Below are positions 1-14,127 of a stretch of DNA of 64,000 nt, in pieces. The first letter of the stretch is position 1; every line of letters begins with the position of its first letter. The DNA comes from Serinus canaria. Its lineage: Eukaryota; Chordata; Aves; Passeriformes; Fringillidae. The DNA lies in NCBI RefSeq assembly GCF_022539315.1, contig NC_066315.1, positions 100,917,990-100,981,989 of the forward strand, given 5' to 3'. Position numbers and translations under genes: made by a program. A model generated the notes under the pieces. That model searched no databases. It saw only the letters and a program-made list of their open reading frames with translations, and was not told the DNA's origin.

Positions 1-3000
1 CCCTCACATCTGTCAGTGGAGGACTTGAACACGAGCATAGCAACAAGGCACTGCCTGCCCATAACCCCCTAAGCCCTATATGAAAACAAGGCAGTATCTC
101 TGTTTCAGGACTATGGGACCAGGCTGCACTTGTGTATGAAACACCAACCAATACAGCTGCTGTTTTAGCTTGGCTACAGGCAGAGGCTGCTGCTGCTAAA
201 AGCAGGGGAATGTGCTACAAGCTTAAATTATTTAAAATTCAAAATGGTCTAATAAATGAGCATTTCTCTTTGATGTACAGGATATTGGCATCCGAAGCTG
301 ATATGAATTAATGCTAGAAAGAACATTTCTATACTACTTTCTATACTCAAGAGAACAGCCAGGATTGGCTGTCTACCAAAAAGTCTTTCAATGATGGTTA
401 AACAAGATTTTATTAGTCCTTTGGTTAACAGAGTCTCTTAAGAAAGTGGTTACTTGTGCAGACATTTCCTACCTCTACAGTTGCACTGCAATTTGTTGAT
501 GGACCTCTTGGCTACCAAAGAGAGCTAAAGTATGGAGGCCCAGTGTTTTAAAAGTTAAACTTCCCAAAAGATTATTGGGTGTAGGGACTACAGTATTAAC
601 AGTGACACAATGATTTTTACTTTCCCTAGGAGCCTAGCAGGGATGGGAAGAGGTAATTTGCATTTTCTGGTGAATTCCATTTTTAACAGGTCAAAGAAGA
701 GTCCTGCAAACTGAGCAGTGAAACCTACATGGGGGACAGCAAGCAGGAGTCAATGCACTAGAATTGGAGGTTGAGCAAAATATGGAAATAAAATTTAAGT
801 TAAGAGCAATCATGTGCAAACATATGATAGACTCCAAATTTCATACTGAAGCAAGTGCAGAGTAGGATGAGAATAGAGCTGCAAACAGGTGTTGGTGGAG
901 AAGAATTTGGAAAATGAGAGAACCAAGAGTCCCTAAGAGCTGCCATCCTGTCACTTTATTCACTGCAGCTGAGAGGAGCAAGTAATTTGGGTGGCAGTCT
1001 GACATCTGCAGGCAAGCTTGGGCTTGCTATCATATGTGCATCAAACTGAACCTGCAAAATTCAGTAGTCAGTCGCTGAAGTGACAATGTCTGCAACTCAA
1101 AAACAGAGAGGCTGGATTGGAAAGTCCAGCCCTGAAGGCAGTTTCTGTTACTGTGATGTGTGAGGAATTATACACCAGCATCACTGGCACTTATCAGCTG
1201 TATAAATAATGTTCTGTGCCAATGATGGCTTGCTACTGATTGCTTTGAAATGGATAATCACAATCTTCATTTGCATGCATTAGAAGATACTGCCTGTGAG
1301 GGACCTGACAGTATTTTAAAAAATTATGCACAATTGACCTAACCCACTTTCTCCAAATCCAGCAGTAGGTGAAGCAGACCACTCACAGATTACCAGTAAC
1401 TGCAAGGCCAACAGCTTCAGAGCTGCACATTGCCATTTCATAGCAAGAGCTAAATTCTTGCTAGCTGTTGGGGCCTCTCATGTTCAAGAATGAACAAACC
1501 ATCCAGAGAGACGAAATCTCTGCCCCACAGAATGCGACTCATCAAGAGATCCTGCCAATGGACGGACTTTTTCATAGCACTTCCTCTCCAAGAAACACCA
1601 GTGGTTTAAATGAAGGTAATTCTGCTTGGCATCTATGTGAATCAGAAGAAAACCAGATCCTCTTGTTAACAGATGGTCAGAGGGTGGATTTATCCCCAAG
1701 AGATGTAAACCAGTGTTCATTAACTGCACCACTAATCAGGAGCCCTTCACTGCGAGCATTTTCCAGGCACTGTGCAGGACTGCATAGGAAGATTCTGTCA
1801 GGAGATGAAAAAGGATGGGGATCTCCATGTTCCTTCTCCAGCAAACCCCATCCACACAAATGGAACTCTGCTGGCCACTGAAGGCTGTTTCCCTCTTAAC
1901 TTTTTGCAGCTTTGGACTTGCCTAACCCTGACACTGAGGACGTGCACGATTCTCCTTCATCTCACTGTTTCAGAGCTCTCCCATTTGTCCAGTCTTGCAG
2001 ATAAAGGGAAAAACCCTTTGTGCAGAGGTCTGACACTCTTAAATCAGTGATGAATAAACTCTTCTAAGAAGAAAAAACATGCCCTGGACAATGACCAGAA
2101 CCTGTTTCTTTGGAAGGGGCAGATTTCAACTATCACACGGCACTGTCCTTTATTGTTACCAGCCCATTTGGGAAAAGGAAGTGTTTCCCATTTCTGTAGC
2201 AATCTCCTTTATTTAAGGTAGGGCAGGGTGACTTTCCATTCTTTCTTTAGGCCTGAAGTGTCTCTAAGTCCCAAGTACTCGACTGAAGATCTGCTTTGCT
2301 GCCCTCCCATTCTTCTGTATTTCACCAGCTGTGCAGTGAAAGTACAGCTTTTTCATTGTGAACTCTTGTACATATCTACAGGATGGTTAATGGAACTGGA
2401 AAGTACAATGAAATTCTAATTGCTTTTCAATTGCTGTAGGCCCTTGAAAAAGATATCTCACCAGCCGCTGATAAAGCTGGGCTTGACGCAAGTGATCTGT
2501 ATCTCCATTCATTCCCGTGTACGTTTCCTTTGCTAGAAACCTCTAAATACCACGATATTCATCATTCACATGACCTAGCAAAGCAAGCTATGTCTGAAAT
2601 ATCATAAGCATTACAATTCAGGATAAAAGACATCCCTGGAGTAAAAGAGCAGCAAAGCACACTAGCTTTCAGCGCCAGCTTAAATTTCCCTAACGCTGCA
2701 TTACTCTATTGTGCTAAGCTTATGAATAGGAGCCTCTTTCTTCTGCCTCTCGCTATGAACACACCGCACTGTCTGTCTCATGTGGCTTCCTGGTGCCCTT
2801 CACATGCAGGCTGTGATATTAGCTGCCTTGGTGTTTACAAATAATGTGGTGTGACAGGTCTGGGAGCATGCTGGGGAGGGAAGCAGCAGGGTTGCACCTG
2901 CTGTCTGAAGCCCTGGAAGGTTAGACAGCAGCTCTTGGGAGGATGGGAGACAGCTGGGCTGGCTCTGTGTTCAGCTCACAACACTGAGCCATTTCACTTA

Positions 3001-5900
3001 TTATTTGGTCAGTGGAGGCTGATATGGGGACCATAAACCAATATAATAATTCTTATTAATAAAATAACTACTAAATGATTACAGAAATAATTGGTAAAAG
3101 ATATAGTAAAGATAATTGTTATCAATATAATAAAATAAATCCTGCAAGAGACAGCTGAGATCCTAACCACTAATGTCTATCACTGTCTTACACAGTTCTT
3201 CTGCCCAAACATTTCCTAGTAAATTGTTAAATTCATTAAAATATATTTTAAAAGTCCCTGTCTATCCCATGTTGTTAAGATGCAATTTTATTACAATTTT
3301 ATTACTTTTGTCACAATACATAAAATTATAACACACTGAGATCAGACTTCTCTTTCTTAGGGAGGAGTCTTATTTCAGGTGAAGGAGAGCAGAAAGTCAG
3401 GCAGATGATTGCAGAAAATGCTGCTTTTTCCCCTCCTGCTACCCTACTAGAGTGACACTGATGTGCCAGGAGCAAACATCCCTCTGGATGGGGATGAACC
3501 TTGTCACCCTCCCACTTGTTCAGCAGTTAAATGGGGGCTCTGCACAGCACACTGTGCCCGTTCCTTCACCCCGCACCACAGGCACATGTGCTAACCCTCT
3601 GCCTGGGCACCTCCTGAGCCTGAGGAGGAAACCACTGCCACAACATCCCTCACAATCCTGCCAGGCAGGAGCGGCATCCACGCCAACCACAGCAGGGGGC
3701 TGCTGCCAGCCCTCTGCTGCTCCAGCTCCCACCACATTGTGTCTGTAATGCCCATGGTAACCATGGCTAGGACCACCCGCCCTCTCCTCCCCACTGGCAC
3801 AGAAGGCAGGAGCAGCACCCCAAATTCCTCTGCATCAGCTGAGCTGCAGGGACGGAGCAGCAGCCTGCAAAAGGGAGCCATGTTAACCTGCTCCCCTTTG
3901 GGATAGAACTTGTGGAAGAGTCTGGCTTAATCCGAGTGGTATGTGCTGCTGTGCTGACACTGCCTGAGCCCTCTAATTACCTCGTTAGTGTAATCCCCCA
4001 GCAGACAGCCCGTGAAAAATGTGCTGGGCACTATGTACACACAGAAACAGACCTGTCCTGAAACAACTTGGCAACAGGAATGGTGCTCATCGTCAGCCAC
4101 GAAACCCCACAGAAAGGCACACGCCTGCTGCTCATAGCCCAGGCAACACTTCAGCATGCCCAGAGGGAAACAGCATCTCTCACTGTGAGGGCAGGCACCC
4201 TGCCAGCCCCTTGGCCAGCAGTGGCAGTTTGGGCTCCCTTCTCCACCTCTCTAGAGCAAACAGGCATTGTAAAACTCGCTGAGAAGATGAAACAACTTGT
4301 AAAACCATTTTAAAGCCTTCTTCTTCTCTCTTGTGATGATTCTCACTGCAGCAGTCTGAGCAAAATAGACAACTGCTAGAACAAGCCACCCCTGACACAC
4401 CTGCCCTGCCATCCACCATCCACCTCACACTGCTTGGCATCACCTGCATCACCCATCAGTGCTAAATGTAAACTGCCCCAGAAACAGAGGATGACTGTCC
4501 TTCCCTCCTGTTCTCCACGAAAAAATGCTTCCCCAGAATTCTTTACTGAGTGGGACTGCAGGCCAGGTAGTGCTCAGAGATGGGATTGGGAGTTTGCATT
4601 CCCAAAGGAACACAGTATGAGAGTATCTGTTGCTGGTCACTGCACACCCTGTGGCACGGCTGACCTATTACAAGCATAAATGTTGTTTGTTTGGTTGTTC
4701 TTTCCAGAAGAAGGGTAAGTAAGCAGTATATACACAGGGAATAGACACCTGCTGTCCAGTCTCAGAGTCTGCTAATTCTCTGCACCAAAACCTTTCAGAA
4801 AGTAATACTATGTAGCTGGCAGTCCCGTTATCAGGACAGGCTTCCTGAGGACTGTAGGAACAAACTAGTGAGGGGACAAAGCAGAGCTAGACATGATTTG
4901 GGCAGTGTTGATAAAGGGGAGGAGAGGAGCTGAGTAAAGCTCCAAGCCCATACTAGGTCAGGAGGTTACTGCAACCATTTACAAAACTGGGAGAGGGAGA
5001 AAACAAACAGCTCTGCAACCTCTGTAGTGTTCAAGGTATGGGCCTAAAGAGCAAATTTCACAGAATCTAGAAAAAATAAGATTTTTGGAAGTCTTTTTGC
5101 AGAGAAAGATATTCACACCTGCACAACAGCTGGGCTGTCCACACTAATAGATCAACAGCCACAGGATTGTTCTTTACATTGGCGATGGAAAGGAAAATTT
5201 TCCTTGAGCAGAAAACTATGAGAACAAGCATTTTCAATCTCCCCTGGATTAGGGCAATTCGCTGTTTCTATGTATTAAATGAAGTATTAAATAAAATTCT
5301 AAAGAAGCAGAGAGATTAAAGGCCACCTTCAATGATCCCAACAAACATATCCCAGACAGTCTTTGTAATCCTCAGTTGCCCATCCATTATTCACAATTTT
5401 AAGGACATAGCACTCTGAAAAAGGGAGTTATAAAAATAGAGCAAAAAGACAGTAAATTCGCATTTGGATAGCTGCTGACATTTTTGAACTTTGGATAGCT
5501 GCTACCTGTGGTGCACTTTCCTATAGAACATTCAATGCCTACACCAATCTACTGCCAGGTAATGGGTCACTCCCAATCCATTCATATTCAGCAAGCCATA
5601 GGAGTCACAGTTCAAGCCCAAATAAAGACAGTTCTGCTACAATGAACAAGGCCATCAATTACAGGAATGAAATTCAAGCCAGAGTGTAGCATTTGTAACT
5701 AAGAAACAGTGAAAGCGGGGCAGGCACAAGAGACAAGAAGGGGACAGAGCTCCTCCAAGCATGTCAGTGCAATGTCCACCCACTGTTCCAACATATTCTG
5801 TGAAGAAAGAGTTGCCTTCATGGGAGAAAAGTGCTAGGCTACCTGTGTGCCAGACTGCAGCTGGAAATGGACAGGAGGGAAAAAAAGGAGAGCATATAAT

Positions 5901-5944
5901 TGCAAAATCTGCAGTTCCTTAGTGCAAAATCTGCAGTTCCTTAG
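5901..5944. repeat. 22-bp tandem duplication
   Basis: Two adjacent identical copies of a unit beginning TGCAAAATCTGCAG. Identity suggests a recent duplication. Confidence 0.95.
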
Positions 5945-6988
5945 TGAAACCAGTCTACAAAGATGTGCCAGCAGCAACCCTGTAAATATCAAATGAAAAA
6001 CTCTACATGATTGATATAACTTCACAAAAATGTGCTTAGAAAGGAGTATGAGAAGCCCAAGTGGGAACACAGTGCTTCAAACACTAAAATTAAAAATGCA
6101 CAGAAAAATTATAAATATTCCATAGACGCTAATAGTGAAATAATCTGTTCTGAAGCATGATTCTGAGGAGACCTCAACCCATGCAGGTATTTGAGTTACC
6201 CTTAACTATTTTGCCAGCTCCTGGGGCTGGACTGTGATTGCCTGGGAATCTCTTCTGATTGCCTAGGGGGAGCTGGGGTGCTCGGGGAGTGTGCAGGGGC
6301 TGCACTCTCTGATGCTACTGCTGCTTTGAAGCCTAAAATGAGCTGCCTCAAGCTCCTTGCTGGGATTCAGGGTCTCTGCCTCTGGATACAGAAGGATGCA
6401 CTGAGTCTGTGGACAAAAGCAAAAATTAAAAACAAATTGTGCATTACTGGGTGTTATGTGGGGAAGCCAGACCCAAGAGAGGGTCTCAAAGGTCTCAGAC
6501 ATCTGAGAGATGGGTGAAAGCAGGGCATGGGATAATGCCCCTTGATTTGCTCTGTAGCTCCTGGGAAGGACAGACAGCTTTTCCATGCCTTGGCATGGGA
6601 GCTGATTGCCCTGAGCCTCCCCATTTCACTGCCTCAGTACTTCAAAGAGTGGTGTCTGAGGAGACAATAATGCTCAGCACTTGCCCAAAGGAGGAATTCA
6701 CAGCTTCAACTTTGTTGCATTCATCCCTCTCTAAATGCATCAAACTGGGGGCCTAAGTCCTGCACTTTGTTTTGATACAAATTTATTACAAATGACAATG
6801 TTTTATCTGTTTTCTTTTTCAGTGCAGAACAGAAGGAAAAAGAGGATGACCCATTTGCAGTCCCTTAAATGAGGAAAATAATTAGTTCCAGACTTATCTG
6901 AGAACTTATCCCACTGTTTTCCTCTCTGCCTTTCTTGCTAATATCAAAACAAACATAAGAAGCCTAAAATAGTAACATGGGAGCACTG

Positions 6989-7018
6989 AAAAAAAACCCA
7001 AAACCAACCAACCAAACA
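6989..7018. repeat. A-rich AAAACCC/AACC simple sequence
   Basis: A run of A's followed by CCCAAAACCAACCAACCAAA. It has no recognisable element next to it. Confidence 0.75.
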
Positions 7019-9300
7019 ATAATCACACCACATTTGCATGCTCTTGTGTGGGGTGAGCAGCAGTCACACACCCAGGGCTGGTTTCAGGAGCTGCTTCTGG
7101 ATAAGAAGCCTTCCTCCCTCCAGAAACTGTAGGATCCACCAGAGCAGTGCAAGGCCACCACAGCCATGACCAGTCCCAAGACTGAGCAGGAGGGGACCAT
7201 GTCTGCACTGTCAGGCAGCTTGGGAAACTTGTACCATTCCTCTTCTTTGGAGGGGATGAATCTTTAACCACAGTCACACTGCACATGGTACTTTTATTAT
7301 GAAATTATTATGATAACAAATGGAGACTCACAGCTTATGGGCCCAACCCCAAGTATAGAATAAAATATGAAAAAGGTGAGCAGTGCTGTTGACTTCACCA
7401 GTGCCTGAAAAATGATGCCAGTCAGTGTGTCCTTGGCTGTAACCACACACCAAAACACGTGGGGAGAGCTTACGGATCCCTTTGCAGCGCTTGCTGTTGT
7501 TGCTGCCTAGTAAAAGAAGTTTCTGAAGATGACTTGCAAACCAGCTTCTGAAAAGTCATTTTTAGACTGTAACTCCAAAGACCTTCTAATCTCTGTGCAC
7601 TTCTCATGCTGAAGCACATCAGAGCAGGAACATCCTGATGTGCTTTGTATTTGATTTGCCTACTCCTAGGAACCGCTTCACATGTGGAAAGCTTTGCAAA
7701 GCATTCAGGTAGAGCAAAGCAGCTCCTGCTGGGGACTGCAGGCTGGGAAGATAATCAGGGGAAATACCCTTTTATTACACTTTTTTAACCAAAACATAAA
7801 GTAGCACCTTGATTTTCTTACTGTAAATCAGCATATGAAGTACAGGATTTTACCATATACAAATGGCTAAATACCAGATACCAGGGTGGAAATTAATTCT
7901 GTGCCAAAATCATACACATTTATACATCTTTAATGCCCTTAAAAAAAATCTCACATTTTCATTAACTTCACTGAGGCTTGGACTAAGGCCTCAGGCAGCA
8001 TAAGGCTCTCATTGTCTCCACTGAAACAGGAGTTTGTAGGAGACCAGGCATCATTCAGGGGCTGCTGCAGAGAGGTATCTAATTAGGAACAACTAATCCA
8101 CGATTACTGTTGTTCTGCTGTGATTAAAAGTGAGGCAGCAGGGATGCCTGATGAAAGGAGGTGATCAGGTCACATCCTGAAGCCCTACCAAGGTCTGACA
8201 GGCGAGGACACAAATCTAGGATTATTCTACAAAGCCTGAAGAAAAAGCAAGCACAGATTTGGTAAGGGACTTGATAAATCTTCACCTTTTTTCTCTGACT
8301 AGCAAAGCAAAGCAAAAAGGGAAATGAAGAAGGAAAACTTCAAACCATGAGCTAAATATTCTTTCTCTACCACTGGTCAATGCAAGATATCACAAAAAGC
8401 TTTTACTCTCCCAGGAATAACAAAATGGAAATGCCTGGGCTAGATCAGTGGAAGAGCTTTTGAACTGAAACATGGCAGCTAAGAGCAGAATAGGCTTTAT
8501 ACCAGGCTGGCTGCTGGAGAATAATGACTATGAATAATATGTATGCATTAGAGTGAATAATGACAGCCCTGAAGAAGGACTGGCAGAAACCAACAATTTT
8601 TTTTAGATCATTATTTCTCAGATGACAGAAACTATTACCATGAGGAAATTATTTCACTTTTCATTTTTCTAATTAAAACACGAAAACCGTTTCTCTCTAC
8701 CACGTAATTCATTGCTGGCTCTTTCTTTCTGCCTCTTTGGCCACCTGGAAAAAACATCTCCTCATAGGTAAACTTTTTTTAGCTGATGGCCCAACCTCAA
8801 GGTTTACTGCTGTGTCAGTGCTTAAAGTGAGGGCAAAAATAGCTGTGTTAAGGATTTCCACAGCAAAACAACCACATCATTTGAATTCTTGGTGGTGCTA
8901 AAGCAGGCATTTTAAGGTTGCTACCTGGGTACATGCTCTGCCTACTGACCAAGAAGTAAGGGGAATAAAACTGCTTGTGGGACTGATCTTCCCATGTGCC
9001 TGCTCACTAACAGGGCAAACTTTACATGGTTATAGGTTTTATGGAGGATTTTGATAAAATGCTCATTTCTAGTCTGTTCTTGGAAGTCTCAGAGTGGTGA
9101 TTTTGTTGCTTGTTTGAGAAACCTGAAATCCCTGGATCCTTTTGTAAGCTCTTTTCTAAGATCCTACCAGTTGTGGCACCTAAAATATTGTGAGGGACAG
9201 ACAAAATAAAACCACAGGCAATTAGCAGCTGGCATCACCTCCACTACTTACTTCTCCTTCCTTGGCTGCCCTACCTTGCCAGGCTCCTGAAGGGAGCTCT

Positions 9301-9384
9301 GAGATAAAGAGAAATGGAGAACCACCTATGAGATAAAGAGAAATGGAGAACCACCTATGAGATAAAGGGAAATGGAGAAGCACC
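9301..9384. repeat. 29-bp tandem repeat, three copies
   Basis: Units start at 9301, 9330 and 9359, each beginning GAGATAAAG and containing AAATGGAGAA. The first two are identical over 29 bp; the third carries a few substitutions and is shorter. Confidence 0.95.
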
Positions 9385-11122
9385 GACTTTTTCTCCCTGT
9401 AAATCTCTAAAGTGTAGCAAAGCCCAGGTGTTTCTCTCCAGACACTGATTCTCCCCCATCTTTGGTAGAGTTTTGCCTCTTAATGCAAAGCAGAGAGTAG
9501 AGTACTCTTGTCCTGAGGGGGACATTGGACTCTGCTTATTGGGATCAACAAGTGAGGAGTGAAAGCCCTCAGAGATCCACAGCAGCTCTTCAAAAAAGAG
9601 CCCAAAACCAGGAAAAAAAATAGAAGAAGGTGAAATAGAAAGTGAAGGAAATAAATGAGGGAAAATTTGCAGCATGCACAAAAACAGCATGAAAAATATT
9701 GACTGTTCAACACTTGTGTGTCTTTAAATTCACTACAGGGACATGAAATTAAATTAAAAATCAAAGGGATCTCAGAGAGGCACACAGCACTTTCCCTCTC
9801 CCATACACAAATATGTCCCCATGCCACTTGGCTCAGCTGTCACTGCAGGAAAAGCTCTTCCTGGCCACACCAAATGCCCTGAATGACACCCAATTTCCTA
9901 ATCTGGCTTTGTTATTTTCTCCTTATTTTGCATATAACTAGAGTATGAATTTATAACATGTTTTCATTTACATGGGAAAACTGGAGAAAGCAGTTTGTGC
10001 CCCAGAAGGAGACAAAGAAACTTGAAGTAAATGTAGATCTAGAATTACGCAAAATAAAACTCTCCTTGGCATAATTATTGTTAATGACTTGGAAGTGAAA
10101 CACATTTGGCTGAATCCCCTTCAGATTTTGCATATTAGCTGTCAACACAAAAATGGCAGGTTTTAGCCAAATACTCTAGCCTTATAAGAAAATAGATTAG
10201 AAATGAAAGAAATAGAATGAAGGTTTGTTGCAGCCTTAAATTCCAAGAGGAACAAATTATCACTTTTATTAGAAGGCATATTCTTATCTGAAATCCCCTC
10301 CTCATTTTTCAGATGATAATAATAACACAATTACATTTTAGAAATAGCAAAGGATTGATTCTGACTGGTGCTTAAAGAAAATACTTAAGGTTTTTAACCT
10401 CACCTTCTGCCACTGGGCTCTCTACAGCCCAGTGTACACTCTATCACTTGTTGCTGTGATTGCAGCAGTGCCTTGCAGACACTGCAAGATGAAAAAAGTA
10501 GTCTCTACATGATTTCCAAATGGTTTAACAGGGATTCTCCTTAAAAACAAAACTTCTTGAACACCATTCAGGAACACTGAGACATAAAAAGGGTTTTGGC
10601 CCTAAATGAGACAAAAATAATATCAAAATAAAACTAAAAAACCTGATCTATCCACAACTGAAATTCAATACCCCTTTCAGTTTCTGCAGAGCAAAGTCAA
10701 TCTCTAGCATTCACTGCAGCTATTCATGCTCCAAAGCGGTGCTGCACGTATTGATGGGAGTGGTTCATTATTCCAGCAAGGCATCCCACTGACCTCACCT
10801 CTGCAGGAACTGCAGAATCACAGCCCCATTATGGGCAGGCCCAATATTTATGCACACTTGTCAGATTTCACACAGCTCCTCTGAATGATGTGCTCTCCTC
10901 TGGTCCTGCCTTTCTTCTCCTTAGGCTCTTCTTTCTTTCCTCTGCCCTCTAACTTCTGTGTGGCTTTTCATAGGAAGTGTGAATTTAACCAGGGAGCCTC
11001 CCCACAAGCTCACATGTAGGGCTGTTCAGCTCTCACAAGCAGCTCTGGACATGTTCATTATGACCCCAGGCTGAAATATTCAGTCACACAATAAACCTGT
11101 GAGGCCAGCCAATGCTAAGGAG

Positions 11123-11157
11123 CTGAGCCCAGGGTACGGGCTGAGCCCAGGGTAAGA
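11123..11157. repeat. Short tandem duplication, about 18 bp
   Basis: GCTGAGCCCAGGGTA occurs twice, separated by three bases, with a third partial GCTGAG following. Confidence 0.85.
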
Positions 11158-12624
11158 GCTGAGGGAGTGGAAGACTTTTAAAACTTTGCAATTACTGTCT
11201 GCAAATAGTCTGCAGAAAACACTCCAGGCCACAAACTCCTTGTAGTTACACTAAATATTTTTAAAAACAGCTTTGACAAGATTACCCCTGAACCAACTGC
11301 TCTTCTTCCTATTTTTTTTTTTCTGGAAAGAGTCTTCTCCATAGATGCCAGGGGGCTCTGATTTCCTTAAGAATAACAAGGCTTTAACACCAGAAGATTG
11401 GAGATTAGAAGGATGCCAGGTGTCCCTGCATGCTGCATGCAGGGAGCAATGTCCCCAGTGCTGCTGTTGCATTAACACATTCCCAACACAGAACAGCACT
11501 TCTGGATATATTTCACAGCAAGAAACTACATGGGACCTAATGTGGGAATAAGCTCCAAAGGCAGTATTTTCCTCTTGGCTGGATTTTAACAAAGAATGTG
11601 AATGCATGTAGGCTTTTATAGTCTGAATGTTTCTGTTCAAATCTTTTGATTCAAAAGCCTTTTTCTCTCAAACACTGATCATGAGAGCAGAATCTAAAAC
11701 CCAACCAGTCCTTTTCTGAATCAATATTCTGGGTAGAACAGTGCCACAATGTCACCTAAGGGGTTACAGTTTTTAAGAGCATCACCAGCTCTTACATTGT
11801 TACTTGGTTATTTCAGTCTTTTTAAAATAAAAAACAAAATAACACAAAAAATGCAGTTTTGAGGTGTTTCTTAGGATACTGGCTTAGTAGTATACAGTCA
11901 GATGGCTACTCCCACATTAGAGACAGGGTGGTATTTTCAGCTTTTCTGGCAATTTTTTACTGTTTTATTTCCTTATGCTCTTTCTGTTGATTTCCTATCT
12001 GTCAGTGTTTCACCTCAGAGAGATTAACTGAAATTTCAGAGTCCATTGAAGCCTCTTTGTCCTCTCCCACATGACACAGTAGCTGAATATTGACAAATAA
12101 AAAAGAGCAACTAGCAACAAAGTAGCCCTAGAGCCCACACTGCTGATGCAAAATTCTTCAAATCATGAGCTTTAATCCTCATTATGCTTGGATGTTTGTG
12201 CAAATGTGTCTGGGCCTTTGTGCACAGTTGTAAAAAACTGCTAAATGAAGAAAAGTTATATTGATTTTTCTCTCTTCCTACAATTGGATATTTATGATGC
12301 AAACAACCCCTAAAATACATAGACTTTCTTGAAGAGCCTTGGAGAGGCTGCACAGTCAGCAGAATCCTAAAATTCAGCTGCAAAGGTCAGGCAGACACAT
12401 AGAAAAAGGAGGAAAAATATCCTGGGACTACACACACTTTGGAGAAGAATAAGCAGTTTATTCTGCAAGAGAGGTCACAATTTAAGATTTCTTTGCAGCC
12501 CCCCAAAGCAGCAGATGCAAACATGGATGTGGTAAACAAGAAGGCTGAGCTTTTGTTTAACACCAATTTCTGTAGGGTCTAACTTCCAGAGTGCAGTTTG
12601 CTCATGTATGTACCCCACAGAATT

Positions 12625-12659
12625 TTTGCAAGGATTAAATCTTTGCAAGGATTAATCTT
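12625..12659. repeat. Short tandem duplication, about 17 bp
   Basis: TTTGCAAGGATTAAATC is followed at once by a near-identical copy lacking one A. Confidence 0.85.
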
Positions 12660-13879
12660 TAAATCTGTTTTTTTGAAAAGATCTGCATATCATATTTAGA
12701 ATAACAGCTAGAGTTAAGGTCACTTGATAACTTGCCAGGCAATAGGAATTAAAAGATAAACTGTTGTGTAATTATCTTATGCTGCATTTAGAAAATTCTC
12801 TCTTATTATCCTGAGATAAAACCTGCATATAATTTGTCATTAATTAAAAAACACGCAAGTATTGAAAATAAATATACCTTAGACAGTTCCACAGTTCCAC
12901 AAACAACAGTCACAACTTATTCTTTGATTCCATTTGATGTTCCACCACACTGCAAGCATGTATGTCATTTCATGTTGTGGCAGTGTGATGGGTATCCTGG
13001 GAATGAGCCAAGTTCAGCATCAGTGTTAAGGCCCAAGCTGGCACAATCCAGGCATGATCTGCACAGCTGCTGCCACAGGGTTGGAGTTCATTGGGTTAAA
13101 CTGGGAATGTGCCAGGTTTGCACCTTTCTGGTCAGCGTGTGCAGTTCTGCCCCTCTATGTAATTGATTACTGCTGTCTTCTTGAATGTGAACCATTAAAT
13201 CAAAGAGAAAAGTAAAAAAGTGGCAGTATAGATAAGAAATTTGCCACAAAATACAACCTTTTTATAGCTCTGAGGGCCTACTTCTCAGCTCTGGCTCTGA
13301 GGTCAGAACTGCTCAGCTCTCCCTGTTTTAAGCTCTGAAAAAAGACAAGGATCTTCAAAAAGAGCAGTATGTTGAGGCCATTAAAAGAGGCAGGAACCGG
13401 TATGAAGACTCCAGCAGAAAAGCAGGCATGCCACAGTGGAAAAGGAGCATGTTCTCACTGGGAACTCTGTGCATCCTTGGTGACCTCCACTTTTCAGTGT
13501 GAGACCATAAAGGCTGCTTTGGGTGGAGGATTTTTTTTCAAGTCACTTCTTTTACTTATTACCAGTGGCTTTCCAACAGCTTGTAGTGTCCAACTCCCAG
13601 GGTTGGATGGGCTGCAAAGGTTAGGACACCCACAAAAAAAATCCCAGCTCTTCATGCATGGCAGAGGTGTAGCCCAGGAAATAAAAGGTCTGCAGTCTGG
13701 AAAGCCCCATTAGGGAAAACCCCAAGAAGAGATCAGGCAAACCAAGTGACAAAAGCAAGAACAACCAGGGGTTTGTGTAAGTGGGAAGAATGGCATGACA
13801 ACCGTGGGGACTACTTGGCACTAAGAGAAAATAACACTTGAACCACATTTATACTTGGAAGCAACACTACAACCAACCA

Positions 13880-14127
13880 CGGAATCAAGCTGCATCAGGA
13901 GAAGTTCAGATTGGACATTGGGAAAAGGTTCTTCATGGAGATAGTGGTTGACCCCTGGAACAAACTCCGTAGGGAAGTGGTCATGGCACCAAGCCTGTCA
14001 GAGATCAAGGAGCATCAGGATGATACTTTTAGTAATAAAATTTAGATTTAGGTGGTCCTGTGAGGAACTGAGAGTAGGACCTGATGATCCTTATAAATCC
14101 CTTACAACCCAAGATATTCTATGTTTC
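13880..14127 (+). mobile_element. CR1 LINE fragment (3' end)
   Basis: This matches the conserved 3' end of avian CR1 retroposons as I know it: TTGGACATTGGGAAAAGGTT, then the CTGGAACAAACTCC and AGGGAAGTGGTCATGGCACC blocks, then a segment with CTGATGATCC, ending AAGATATTCTATG. The ending matches the octamer-type CR1 terminus. It is 5'-truncated, as usual for CR1, with clear base divergence from consensus, and lacks any complete reverse-transcriptase frame. The upstream border is approximate. Confidence 0.9.
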
